This document shows, piece after piece, positions 44,477 through 53,436 of a stretch of 64,000 bases of DNA. Within the stretch, counting starts at the first letter, position 1. Every line of letters starts with the position of its first letter. The DNA is from Hwangdonia seohaensis (GTDB lineage Bacteria; Bacteroidota; Bacteroidia; Flavobacteriales; Flavobacteriaceae), in the NCBI RefSeq assembly GCF_031932625.1, contig NZ_JAVSCK010000002.1:1-64000 (forward strand). Reading direction: 5' to 3'. Below the pieces are notes generated by a model. That model saw nothing but the letters and a program-made list of their open reading frames with translations, had not been told where the DNA came from and did not search any database. Position numbers and translations under genes: made by a program.

Positions 44477-46576
44477 TTACTTCTGTATGATGAATTGATC
44501 ATACAGTTTATTTATTGATTTGGGCTCACCAACAATGGTAAGAACATCGTTTTCAAGAAGCACCGTCTGTCCTTTTGGTGCAAAAGAGGAGTTGTCTCTA
44601 TCAACAAATACAACCAACACATCCTGGGGAAGTTTTATTTCCATTAGTTTTTTATTAATGAAAATATGTGATGGTTCACCTTTTGTTAATGGAAAAGAAA
44701 TATATTGTTTGTCATGTAAAAGATACTCGGTAACTTCCCTTGCTTTTTTTAATGAAAGAATATCTTTGATAAAGTGATCGCGTTCCGCAATATCTATTAA
44801 ACTTGACAACATACGAAGTTGCTGTTTTGGGTTGTTTTCATCGTTTACAAGAAAAAAGAATATTTTTATTTTTTCCCTGTTGATTTTACCGTGTATTTCA
44901 ATTTGTTTTTCAATACCCTTTTTACAAAGCACAATATGGAGAACCGGATGGTTTATATCCAGTTTTTTTGCATAAAGAAGTGAAACTTCAGGAATTAATA
45001 AGGCAGGTTCTATTGGCGTTGTTTTTAGGAATTCTTCATTTAAGGAAGTACGGTCAACTTTTAGTTCCTGAGCAATAGAATTTGATACATTTTGCACCAA
45101 ATCTTCAAATGAGGCGTTATCGATAAAATGTACTTGAGAACGAACGATTGTTTGGTTGAACGGATCGTTTTGGCGCAAACCTTTCTCCCGTAAAATCATC
45201 ATGAATTCATTCTCCAGCTCATCATGTTGGTGTTTGCCCAACAAGGCGAACCAATGATAAATGGCACCTTCTCTTTTTACTTTTGAACGAACGAAAAACA
45301 TATACCACAGGTATGCTAGAATAACGGTAATCACAGTAAATGCTATCGCCGCCCATCCCATATAGAGCATGAGGGCTAACGAAGAAATAATCCCAAATAT
45401 TTGCATCCATGGATAAAGGGGGGAATGATATCCGGGGTCGTAAGAAGCAATTTTACTTTTTCTAAAAACGATGACGGCAAAATTTATGGCCATGAATATG
45501 AACAATTGAAACGAGCTAGCAAGTTTAACAATGCCTTCTTCAGTAAGGACGATAATACACAATATAATTAAACTTGCCGTAAGGATAATGGCCGGAACTG
45601 GTGTACCCCAGCGGCTTATTTTGCTAAATTTCTTTGAAAACAATTTGTCCCTGCCCATGGCCAATGGATAGCGCGAAGTGGCAAGCAAACCTGCATTTCC
45701 AGTAGAAGCAAATGCAAATAAAGCAGCAATTACAATAATATATAATCCTGTTTTGGCAGGTAACCAACTGAATAACTGTTGCGCGGCAGTAGCTACGGGC
45801 GAAAGATCTTTAGAAAGTGCTTCGTTGCCCATTATAGTTACCATGACGAAAACACCTAACACATAAATCAATCCGGTAACCAAGAGGGACAAGCCCATGC
45901 CCAAGGGTATATTGCGTTCTGGGTTTTTAATTTCTTCGGCAACGCTTGCTATTTTTGTTAGTCCTAAATAAGACACAAAAACGAAACCGGTTGTAAAAAT
46001 AAGACCATGAAATCCTCCGGTAAAAAACGGAGTATAATTATTTTTGTTAAACCCTATGGAAGCGTTGGTATCCGAGAAAATATTCCAAAAACCATCGACG
46101 ATAAACGCTCCTAATACTACCAGTAAGCCAACCACAAGTACTTTTTGAATACTTGAAGATTTACTGGTGCCAAATATGTTTAGAACGGCAAATGCCAGTG
46201 CGAAAACCACTGCAGTTTCTTTTATTGGGATATTCCAAAATATGGAAGCATAGGCTCCAATACCAACGAGTGCAAATGCTGTTTTTAAAAGTAATGCGAT
46301 AAAAGTTCCAATACCACCAATAGTACCCATCATCGGTCCCAAACTTCGGTCAAGAAAAAAGTATGCGCCACCTGACCGTGGTAAGGCAGTAGATATTTCG
46401 GCAATACTAAACATGGCAGGCATTATTAAAAGCCCGGAAAGAAAATAGGCCAAAATTACCGATGGTCCGGTATATTGAGCGGCCAGTCCCGGTAACAGAA
46501 AAAAACCAGAACTGAACATGGATCCAGTACTTATTGCGAAAACATCAAATAATCCTAATTCTTTTTTTAGTTTCAA
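44477..46576 (-). CDS. APC-type amino-acid permease fused to EIIA-like and RCK_C domains
   Basis: 699 aa. About twelve membrane spans (residues 8-420) of the amino acid/polyamine/organocation superfamily, beginning LGLFDVFAISTGSMFSSGFFLLPG. The cytoplasmic tail resembles a type-2 PTS EIIA fold (about 480-625), but the region that should carry the phospho-histidine reads ALLIPEVSLLYAKKL and has no His. RCK_C/TrkA-C ends the protein (about 630-699, LPQDVLVVFVDRDNSSF). RCK_C domains bind nucleotides or cyclic dinucleotides and gate transport. This tail probably controls flux rather than phosphorylates the cargo. The gene sits between the helicase and its decayed 3' duplicate. Confidence 0.9.
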   Translation of the reverse strand: MKLKKELGLFDVFAISTGSMFSSGFFLLPGLAAQYTGPSVILAYFLSGLLIMPAMFSIAEISTALPRSGGAYFFLDRSLGPMMGTIGGIGTFIALLLKTAFALVGIGAYASIFWNIPIKETAVVFALAFAVLNIFGTSKSSSIQKVLVVGLLVVLGAFIVDGFWNIFSDTNASIGFNKNNYTPFFTGGFHGLIFTTGFVFVSYLGLTKIASVAEEIKNPERNIPLGMGLSLLVTGLIYVLGVFVMVTIMGNEALSKDLSPVATAAQQLFSWLPAKTGLYIIVIAALFAFASTGNAGLLATSRYPLAMGRDKLFSKKFSKISRWGTPVPAIILTASLIILCIIVLTEEGIVKLASSFQLFIFMAINFAVIVFRKSKIASYDPGYHSPLYPWMQIFGIISSLALMLYMGWAAIAFTVITVILAYLWYMFFVRSKVKREGAIYHWFALLGKHQHDELENEFMMILREKGLRQNDPFNQTIVRSQVHFIDNASFEDLVQNVSNSIAQELKVDRTSLNEEFLKTTPIEPALLIPEVSLLYAKKLDINHPVLHIVLCKKGIEKQIEIHGKINREKIKIFFFLVNDENNPKQQLRMLSSLIDIAERDHFIKDILSLKKAREVTEYLLHDKQYISFPLTKGEPSHIFINKKLMEIKLPQDVLVVFVDRDNSSFAPKGQTVLLENDVLTIVGEPKSINKLYDQFIIQK

Positions 46577-46867
46577 GACTCTATTTTTGTTTATTTTTTT
46601 TAATCAAAATATTTGTGCAACTATGTTACTACTGTCATTTATGAGTGCATTTAGTAATAATAAATTTATCTGCCCATTTTCATGGGAAATGTTAATGCAT
46701 GTTCTGAGCAAACTGAATAATCTATTGACACTAATATTTTATTTGTCCCTATCATTTTACCTTTACCCTAACATGTGTTTTTTAATGTTGTGTGTTTAAG
46801 TAACTAAGTTAGCAAAAAAAACCGAAAAGAAAATCTTCAAAAAACAGTGCCTAAATTGGGTAGTGCA
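46577..46867. other. Intergenic stretch upstream of the permease
   Basis: AT-rich; no gene, repeat or clear promoter is seen. It separates the permease start from the decayed helicase fragment. Confidence 0.5.
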
Positions 46868-47119
46868 AATAAACCGCATGAAAAATTTTAGGAAACAACG
46901 CCTAAAAATTTAAAGTCTGTTGCTAAAACAAATGGTAACATCAATTTGTTTGAAGTAAATTGGTTGTTGGAAATGTGGTAAAACACATCCGGTTTGGCAC
47001 CGGTGAAGTATAGCATATCGAAGGCAAAGGTGCCGTTAAAAAAGCGGAAATTAATTTTCAGTACGGTGGTGTAATTAAGCTGTCGTTGCGTTTTGCTAAA
47101 TTGGAGGTTGTTGGGCTGA
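46868..47119 (+). pseudogene. Decayed duplicate of the helicase 3' end
   Basis: This block aligns over its whole length with about 44111-44358 of the pcrA-like gene. Shared pieces include ACAACGCCTAAAAA, AAATTAATTTTCA and TTGGAGGTTGTTGGG, in the same order and spacing. It lost a base in the TTCGATAGTAAATT segment and has an in-frame TAG in GAAGTATAGCAT, so it is not translated. It holds only the linker and Tudor-like end. The permease gene is the only thing between original and copy. Confidence 0.88.
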
Positions 47120-47132
47120 TTTGTAATCAATT

Positions 47133-47981
47133 TTATTTTAATTGATTTAAAAGTTCTATGTTTATTTTTTTTTGGGCAATTGAATCTAATCCATGATTAG
47201 TAATGGAGTCGTAATACTTTTGATATTCATTCTCCTTCTCGTTGAAGAAGCTAATTATTTTCTTAATTTCGTTGGAATTTTTGCCCCATGATTTATTAAC
47301 GGAATCAAGTGCTTTATTTTTGTAAATTTCCGTTATGTCAAAGTGTCGCTGCTCATGTTCTAAAAGCAAATGGTTAAAAGTGGTGTCTCTAGTTTTTTTT
47401 CTCCATGAATTATGGGGCTTTAAAATTGATGTTAAAATAGCAGGAGGGTAATTATAGACTTTGTTTTCTAAACCTCTAAATTCAGTTAAGATATACGCAT
47501 CAAATTTTGATTTTTTATCCGGAACTCCTTTGAAACTTTTCCATGTTATTTGTGAATTCCAAATTTCAACATCCTTCATTTTACTTTTGAATAACCATGT
47601 ATCTGAGGTAAATAATGCCCCTGTATTTATTGTTATTAGAATTAGAAATATTAGTGAGTGTTTATTTTTATCTAGTTTTTTTAAAATAATTATTCCTGTT
47701 ATTATTAAAAGTGCCGATGCAATAAAATTATAATATTGGTAATTTATTTTTAAAATAATATTGATGTAAAGCAGAGTAGTAAAAAGACTGATTATGCTAT
47801 TACTAGCATTTGGCTTTGCTATATTATTTAAAAATATCATAAAATGATAGAGAGAAAATAGGGTAGCAGTAAAGCCAATTGTTACTAAAATATGGCTTTT
47901 TTCATTGTTTGATAAAATCAAATGAAAAAAAACGATTACAATAAATATTGAAATGAAGTATTTGTAATGATATTTTTTCAA
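47133..47981 (-). CDS. Membrane-anchored DUF922-type metalloprotease
   Basis: 282 aa. Several hydrophobic spans fill residues 1-125, with short loops. A soluble C-terminal domain follows with NHLLLEHEQRHFDI (His209, Glu210, His213), the zinc motif of DUF922 proteins, which are described as secreted zinc proteases. It also has IWNSQITWKSFKGVPD, typical of the start of that domain. I infer a membrane-tied peptidase facing the periplasm. Its substrate is unknown and no partner is evident. Confidence 0.8.
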   Translation of the reverse strand: MKKYHYKYFISIFIVIVFFHLILSNNEKSHILVTIGFTATLFSLYHFMIFLNNIAKPNASNSIISLFTTLLYINIILKINYQYYNFIASALLIITGIIILKKLDKNKHSLIFLILITINTGALFTSDTWLFKSKMKDVEIWNSQITWKSFKGVPDKKSKFDAYILTEFRGLENKVYNYPPAILTSILKPHNSWRKKTRDTTFNHLLLEHEQRHFDITEIYKNKALDSVNKSWGKNSNEIKKIISFFNEKENEYQKYYDSITNHGLDSIAQKKINIELLNQLK

Positions 47982-48059
47982 TATTAAAACATATCTTTGT
48001 TAATTAAAAATAATGAATTTCAAATATAGCTTTTAAGAAATTAATCAAAAACATAGTTA

Positions 48060-49028
48060 TCACTTAATCATACAAACCGAATTAACATGTCCGTTGCCAT
48101 CATATTCTTTTACGGCGTTATTGGGGTCTAAAACCCATTTGCCGTCCACAATAAATTTGTAATGGTGTTTGCCACCAGAAAGTGGCAAAACGTATTTCCA
48201 ACCGTAATCCTTTTTTTCCATAACCAATTCGTGCTCGTTCCAATTGTTAAACGAACCGGTAAGCACTACTTTTTTAGCATCGGTAAAACCTCTGAGTTTA
48301 AAGGCGGTGTATTCCTTTATATCGATTAACGAATTGTACTCGCGATATTCATTTTTTACTTTATGAATGTTATCCGGGTCTTCCATCCAATGGCCATCCA
48401 CAATAAAACGGTATTCGTAAACGCCGGGTTTTATTTTTAAGGTGAGTTCCCAACCGTCGTCAACTTTGTTCATTTTAAATAAATTTTCGTTCCATTTATT
48501 AAACGAACCTGCAACGATAACTTTTTTGGCATCTTTAAAACCTTTCAATTTAAAGTGTGCGTTCCCTTTTTCGTCAGGGTGCGCCACGTACATTTTTAGG
48601 TTGTAAATACCGTGTAATCGTTGGCCGTCTTTTATGGCTTTGGCAATGTTGCTATCTCTTTTCGAGGGTTCCGCCCAATAGGAATTATTGATGACAAACT
48701 TAAATTCCCACGAAAATTCATCGGTAAAATCGTGAATGCTTTTTCTCAGTTCGTAGCGGTCTTCGTCAACTTTGGTCATATACCATTTGTTTTTGGACCA
48801 ATTATTGAACTCTCCCGAAACCACCACGTTTTCAATTTCCAAATCATCAAAATCGCGTTTATTGCCGCCAAAATCGTGAGTTGCTTTTTGGTAATCGTTT
48901 TTATTGAAAGAAAACACAATGCTATCGCCCTCAATTCTGTAGCCTTTAAGGCTATCTTTTTGAGCGTATGTGTTTAAACTTATAAAAGCAAAAACTAAAA
49001 TGGCGATATGTGCAATAAGTTTTTTCAC
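48060..49028 (-). CDS. Exported protein with three glycogen-binding (CBM48/AMPK-type) domains
   Basis: 322 aa. A signal peptide (to about residue 23, NTYAQ), then three repeats: VVSGEFNNWSKNKWYM (about 55), VIVAGSFNKWNENLF (about 170) and VVLTGSFNNWNEHELVM (about 255). Each is followed by a strand with Y-x-F/Y-x-F-I/V-V-D-G-x-W in the last two. This is the isoamylase-N/AMPK-beta fold that binds starch or glycogen. No catalytic domain is attached. Its ATG overlaps the stop of the upstream protease gene by 4 bases, so the two are translationally coupled. Confidence 0.9.
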   Translation of the reverse strand: MKKLIAHIAILVFAFISLNTYAQKDSLKGYRIEGDSIVFSFNKNDYQKATHDFGGNKRDFDDLEIENVVVSGEFNNWSKNKWYMTKVDEDRYELRKSIHDFTDEFSWEFKFVINNSYWAEPSKRDSNIAKAIKDGQRLHGIYNLKMYVAHPDEKGNAHFKLKGFKDAKKVIVAGSFNKWNENLFKMNKVDDGWELTLKIKPGVYEYRFIVDGHWMEDPDNIHKVKNEYREYNSLIDIKEYTAFKLRGFTDAKKVVLTGSFNNWNEHELVMEKKDYGWKYVLPLSGGKHHYKFIVDGKWVLDPNNAVKEYDGNGHVNSVCMIK

Positions 49029-49990
49029 TGGGTTTTTAATGGGAAATCTACAAAATATAATTTTTCTTTTTGATAGTTGATAATGGTTCTTTTTTGTGCA
49101 AAAAATTCGTAGCCAAAAATGCCATCCAAATCGGTGCCAAAAGCATCGTTCATTTTATTTAAGTTGGTTAAAACCGTTAACATGGGGCCAAAATAAATGG
49201 TTTCGTTTAATTTAACACGATGCAATTTTCCTGCCATAACCTCAATTTTTTTATTGCTTGCGCCAATTAGGGTCAATCGTTTTTTCGGAACAAAATATTT
49301 TAGCACTTTTTTGTTGACGTTTTTACTTATTTGATTGAATTCCGCCGCGGTATCCAAACCAAATTTTAGTTTTTGATTATTGATGGTGCTGTTTAAAACA
49401 ATGGTGTGCTTTTTTAGTTTGAAATTGACGCTATCCACTATTTTTTCCAAATACACCTGTTTATCCAACTTGTTTCCTTTGGCATCTACTTTTGTTAGCG
49501 TGATTTGGTTTAAGTGCATATCGACAAAAATCTCGTAATCTTTTAAGATGTTGTAGCCAATAATACCCAAAAGCTTGATTTTTTTGCTGTGCTCGATATG
49601 CGATAAATCGATAACATCGGAGCTTTTGTTTTCTAACCTAAAGTTTTGCAATACAAACTCTTTAACTTGTTTTTCGTAGGAGTAGTCGATGGCTTCTAAA
49701 ACACCAGAAGTTTCTTTGCTTTTTTGGTTATTGGCGTACATGTTCGGGAAATGGCCGCTGTTTAATATTAAGGTTTCAGAGCCTGTATCAATAATGAAGT
49801 TGCCTTTTTTGTTTAATAATTCAGCTTCAACCACGATTAAATGATCGACGAGTTTAAACGGAATTCTGGTGGTATATTCATTTAAAATTTCGGCTTTAGT
49901 AAAGAGAATAGATTTTTTTATGCCATGGGTTGCAAAAACCAAATGGCAATTCAAGGTGAAAATCGATATAAATAAAAGAAGCCTTAGCAT
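49025..49990 (-). CDS. Secreted retropepsin-like aspartyl protease
   Basis: 321 aa with a signal peptide. It has two aspartyl-protease-like lobes: KKGNFIIDTGSETLIL (Asp68) and KLKFGLDTAAEFNQIS (Asp213). Single-chain, bilobal retropepsin-type proteins of this size are widespread in Bacteroidota. The second motif (DTAAE rather than DTGS) is off consensus, so activity could be reduced. It precedes the glycogen-binding-domain gene with a 4-base overlap, implying joint function at the cell surface or in the periplasm. Confidence 0.85.
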   Translation of the reverse strand: MLRLLLFISIFTLNCHLVFATHGIKKSILFTKAEILNEYTTRIPFKLVDHLIVVEAELLNKKGNFIIDTGSETLILNSGHFPNMYANNQKSKETSGVLEAIDYSYEKQVKEFVLQNFRLENKSSDVIDLSHIEHSKKIKLLGIIGYNILKDYEIFVDMHLNQITLTKVDAKGNKLDKQVYLEKIVDSVNFKLKKHTIVLNSTINNQKLKFGLDTAAEFNQISKNVNKKVLKYFVPKKRLTLIGASNKKIEVMAGKLHRVKLNETIYFGPMLTVLTNLNKMNDAFGTDLDGIFGYEFFAQKRTIINYQKEKLYFVDFPLKTQ

Positions 49991-50123
49991 ATTATTAAGA
50001 CTAATATACTCGCTAAATGTTACAATTTTTACTCGATAATCGAGATTAAAATATTCCGGGGTTTGTTCTAAACCTATTGCATTTTTCCACTAAAGCTCGT
50101 GAGCTGGCTTCAAGGTAGGTTGT

Positions 50124-50987
50124 TTACAAATGGTTATTTATGAAAACTTTAAGTTTTACCCAAGTATCCAATAATTCCAATCCAATCCAACCATGTCCCG
50201 CATTTGGGTATAAAGTAAACTCGTGCGTAACGCCCAAGCTTTGTAACTTATCGCGCATATCGGTGCCCTGCGTAGTAGGTATTAACGGGTCTTGTCCGCC
50301 ATAAAACAAAATAGTTGGAGGTGATAAAACCGTGGCTTGATGGAACGGGCTAACTTCTTCTAAAAAATCCGTTGTTGCATTTGCGCCGTACAAATCCAAC
50401 AATTCCTGTAAAACGGGGTTGGTATTATTTAAATATGCTGGGTCTGTTAAATTTGTTGGTCCCACAATACTGCACACCATATTTACATTGGTATTGGCAT
50501 CAAAAGCGTAACTCCAAAGCAACGATAAATGCCCACCCGCACTCGTGCCTATAAATCCGATAGCTTCAGAAATGGTGTAATTTATTTTATTGTCTTTTAA
50601 ATGATTGATGATGGTTGTAATATCCTCCATTTGCATCGGGTAGGGGTTGTTGTTTTCATCTGCCAATCTGTAATTGATATTTACAATGGCTAGGTTTGGA
50701 AAATCCTGACGTAGCAAATCTTTTATGGGATTCATTTCAGCTTTATCACCGGCAGACCAACCGCCACCGTGCACTAAAACCATCAATTTGGTATTGGCCG
50801 TTCTATTGGCGGGCAGATATAAATCGAATTTTTGGTCGGCATCCTCGCCGTAAGAAATATTTAATTCCTCATAATATTTTGAAGGGTCTAAACTTGTTAT
50901 TGGGTCTTCGGTTGCTGTTTCATTCGAACAACTAAAGGCAACCAAAGTTATAATCAGAATTAAAAAAGTAGATTTAAGTGCATTCAT
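50124..50987 (-). CDS. Alpha/beta-hydrolase lipoprotein (esterase)
   Basis: 287 aa. Lipoprotein signal ending VAFSC (Cys20), then an esterase/lipase fold with HGGGWSAGDK (oxyanion hole), Ser149 in GTSAGG, Asp233 in GGQDPLIP and His265 in NAGHGW. This is a complete triad. Relatives are carboxylesterases and feruloyl or acetyl-xylan esterases; the substrate is not readable from sequence. It sits alone on the minus strand, divergent from the Sua5-type gene. Confidence 0.92.
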   Translation of the reverse strand: MNALKSTFLILIITLVAFSCSNETATEDPITSLDPSKYYEELNISYGEDADQKFDLYLPANRTANTKLMVLVHGGGWSAGDKAEMNPIKDLLRQDFPNLAIVNINYRLADENNNPYPMQMEDITTIINHLKDNKINYTISEAIGFIGTSAGGHLSLLWSYAFDANTNVNMVCSIVGPTNLTDPAYLNNTNPVLQELLDLYGANATTDFLEEVSPFHQATVLSPPTILFYGGQDPLIPTTQGTDMRDKLQSLGVTHEFTLYPNAGHGWIGLELLDTWVKLKVFINNHL

Positions 50988-51129
50988 GGGTTATGTTTGT
51001 TTTTTCATAACATAAAACATTTGCAGAAAAAAGAATCATTTTTGCTTGGTTTTAAAGATTATTTTAATCCTATTGGTTTCGTTATAAAAATAATATTTAC
51101 TTTGTAAACGTATTTACAAGATAGTTATT

Positions 51130-51750
51130 ATGGCTGAGTTTTTAAGAATATATGAAGAAAATCCCAATCCGAAAGCGATTGAAAAAGTGGTAGCTGTTTT
51201 AAAACGTGGCGGCCTAATAATTTATCCCACCGATACCGTGTACGGTTTGGGCTGCGATATTACCAATATAAAAGCTTTGGAACGTGTTGCGAAAATTAAG
51301 CAAGTAAAACTTGAAAAAGCCAATTTCTCATTTGTTTGCCACGATTTAAGCAATCTAAGCGATTATGTAAAACAAATAGATACAACAACTTTTAAAATTC
51401 TAAAACGTGCGCTCCCTGGGCCATATACCTTTGTTCTTCCCGGAGGGAAATCACTTCCAAATCCTTTTAAAAAGCGCAAAACAGTGGGTATTCGAGTGCC
51501 AAATAACAATATTGCTTTAGATATTGTTAAGCGGTTAGGAAACCCCATTATATCGACGTCTATCCATGATGAAGACGAAGTTTTGGAATACACCACCGAT
51601 CCTGAATTAATATTGGAAAAATGGAGTAACTTAGTCGATTTGGTAATTGATGGCGGTTATGGCGATAATGAAGCCTCAACGGTTATAGATTTATCCGAAG
51701 ACGAACCTATTGTTATTAGAGAAGGCAAAGGCAGTTTGGAGATTTTTTAA
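51130..51750 (+). CDS. L-threonylcarbamoyladenylate synthase (Sua5/YrdC family)
   Basis: 206 aa, a YrdC domain over nearly the full length. Motifs: GGLIIYPTDTVYGLGCDI, then LPGPYTFVL, KKRKTVGIRVPNN, NPIISTSIH and ASTVIDLSEDEPIVIREGKG. The enzyme makes threonylcarbamoyl-AMP for t6A at position 37 of ANN-decoding tRNAs. The shorter YrdC/YciO form, lacking the Sua5 C-domain, is seen here. The next gene on this strand is 68 bases away and unrelated. Confidence 0.9.
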   Translation: MAEFLRIYEENPNPKAIEKVVAVLKRGGLIIYPTDTVYGLGCDITNIKALERVAKIKQVKLEKANFSFVCHDLSNLSDYVKQIDTTTFKILKRALPGPYTFVLPGGKSLPNPFKKRKTVGIRVPNNNIALDIVKRLGNPIISTSIHDEDEVLEYTTDPELILEKWSNLVDLVIDGGYGDNEASTVIDLSEDEPIVIREGKGSLEIF

Positions 51751-51817
51751 ACGCCATTTAAATCAGGATTATTAAACAAAACACATATTTTTAAACACTT
51801 TAACTAAACAACCCTTT

Positions 51818-53212
51818 ATGAATTTAGCAGAAATAAGCAGCGACGTTCCTTTATTTGCAAACGACACCATTATTTTTGGTGTTTTATCCGTAACACTGGC
51901 CCTAATATTTTACTCATCTAGTTTACCTCGTTTTTCAAAATTTTACAGCATTATTCCCGCGCTTTTATTGTGCTATTTTATTCCGTCCATATTAAGTTCT
52001 GTAGGGTTGATTGCCGATAAATGGATTGATGTTTCGGCAACCATAATACACCTGCAATCTATTTACGGCAATTTAGACGGCGTTACCAATTTGCATACCT
52101 TAAAGGAATATGCAATGGTAAATCATATTAAACCATCGGAGTATTCGCAATTTATTGGTGGTAGTAATTTGTATTATGTGGCTTCTCGATTTTTACTGCC
52201 CGCTTCATTGGTGCTTTTAACTATGAGCATCGATTTAAAAGGCGTGTTCAAACTCGGTTCAAAAGCCTTAATTATGTTTTTAACGGCAACCGTTGGCGTT
52301 ATGATTGGGGGACCGTTGGCTATTTTGTTTTTTAAGTTTGTGGCACCAGATATTTTAACCTCTGTTGAAGGCACCGAATTATGGAAAGGCCTATCTACCG
52401 TTGCAGGAAGTTGGATTGGTGGTGGCGCCAACCAATTGGCCATGAAAGAACAGTGGGAAGTTGGCGATAGCCTGTTTAGTATTATGGCCGTGGTTGACGT
52501 TTTGGTCGCCGAAGTTTGGATGGTATTCTTGTTGCTTGGTGTTGCTAAGTCCGATAAAATAGACAAGTATTTTAAAGCTGATAATTCGTCTATTACCACA
52601 CTGAAAAACAAGATGGAAAAATTTAGCTTGGAGACGGCTAGAGTACCTTCTTTCAATGATTTTATGATTCTTTTGGGAATTGGTTTTGGTGTGACTTCCA
52701 TAGGGCATTTAGTAGGTGATAATTTAAGCGTTTGGATAAAGGAAAATGCGCCGGTTTTAGTTGATTTCGGACTTGGAAGTTCGTTTTTCTGGCTCATTAT
52801 TACGGCAACAACCGTTGGTGTTTTTCTATCGTTTACAAAAATGAAAAGTTACGAAGGTGCCGGAGCCAGTAAAATAGGAACGGTATTCATTTACATTTTA
52901 GTGGCAGCCATAGGCATGAAAATGAATTTGAACGCGATTGTGGAAAATATCAGTTTATTTGCCATTGGCTTTGTGTGGATGATTATTCACGTAGCCTTAC
53001 TATTTATTGTTGCTAAAATTATAAAAGCACCTTATTTCTTTTTGGCAGTGGGCTCAAAAGCCAATATTGGTGGCGCTGCTTCTGCGCCTGTGGTTGCCGG
53101 TGCTTTCCATCCATCGTTGGCGCCAGTTGGTGTCCTGTTGGCTGTATTGGGTTATGCTTTAGGAACTTATGCAGCGTTTGCCTGTGCGTTAATGATGAAG
53201 TGGGTGAGCTAG
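51818..53212 (+). CDS. DUF819 family membrane protein
   Basis: 464 aa with about ten to twelve hydrophobic spans. Family signature is the repeated glycine- and alanine-rich segment, TVAGSWIGGGANQLAMKEQ in the middle and GSKANIGGAASAPVVAGAF near the end, a pseudo-duplicated fold like that of sodium/solute carriers. Members are predicted transporters of unknown substrate. A single gene with no obvious operon partner. Confidence 0.92.
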   Translation: MNLAEISSDVPLFANDTIIFGVLSVTLALIFYSSSLPRFSKFYSIIPALLLCYFIPSILSSVGLIADKWIDVSATIIHLQSIYGNLDGVTNLHTLKEYAMVNHIKPSEYSQFIGGSNLYYVASRFLLPASLVLLTMSIDLKGVFKLGSKALIMFLTATVGVMIGGPLAILFFKFVAPDILTSVEGTELWKGLSTVAGSWIGGGANQLAMKEQWEVGDSLFSIMAVVDVLVAEVWMVFLLLGVAKSDKIDKYFKADNSSITTLKNKMEKFSLETARVPSFNDFMILLGIGFGVTSIGHLVGDNLSVWIKENAPVLVDFGLGSSFFWLIITATTVGVFLSFTKMKSYEGAGASKIGTVFIYILVAAIGMKMNLNAIVENISLFAIGFVWMIIHVALLFIVAKIIKAPYFFLAVGSKANIGGAASAPVVAGAFHPSLAPVGVLLAVLGYALGTYAAFACALMMKWVS

Positions 53213-53436
53213 GAAATTCAATAACTTAAAAATAATTTTAATAGGATTTTTAATAATTATTTATATCTTTAGTTGGTGCAACTTATTGCATAATAATTGA
53301 TTAATAGCAGATTTTAGAGCAATTGAGGGTTGTTTTTAACCTTGATTGTATTTAGATTTTATAGATTTAAATTAAAAAAGCTCTCCTTTTTAATTTATTT
53401 CAAGGCATTTGTATAATCCATTTAAAGCTATTAATT

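Noticed and set aside
46888..47130. Minus-strand open frame of 80 codons
   Set aside because: It is antisense to the decayed helicase fragment and depends on its sequence.
47992..47999. TATCTTTG (a -7-like element) on the plus strand
   Set aside because: No plus-strand gene follows it, and it has no -33 partner at the right spacing.
52174..52797. Long minus-strand open frame (207 codons)
   Set aside because: It lies wholly inside the DUF819 gene on the other strand, and the protein it would make has no family features.
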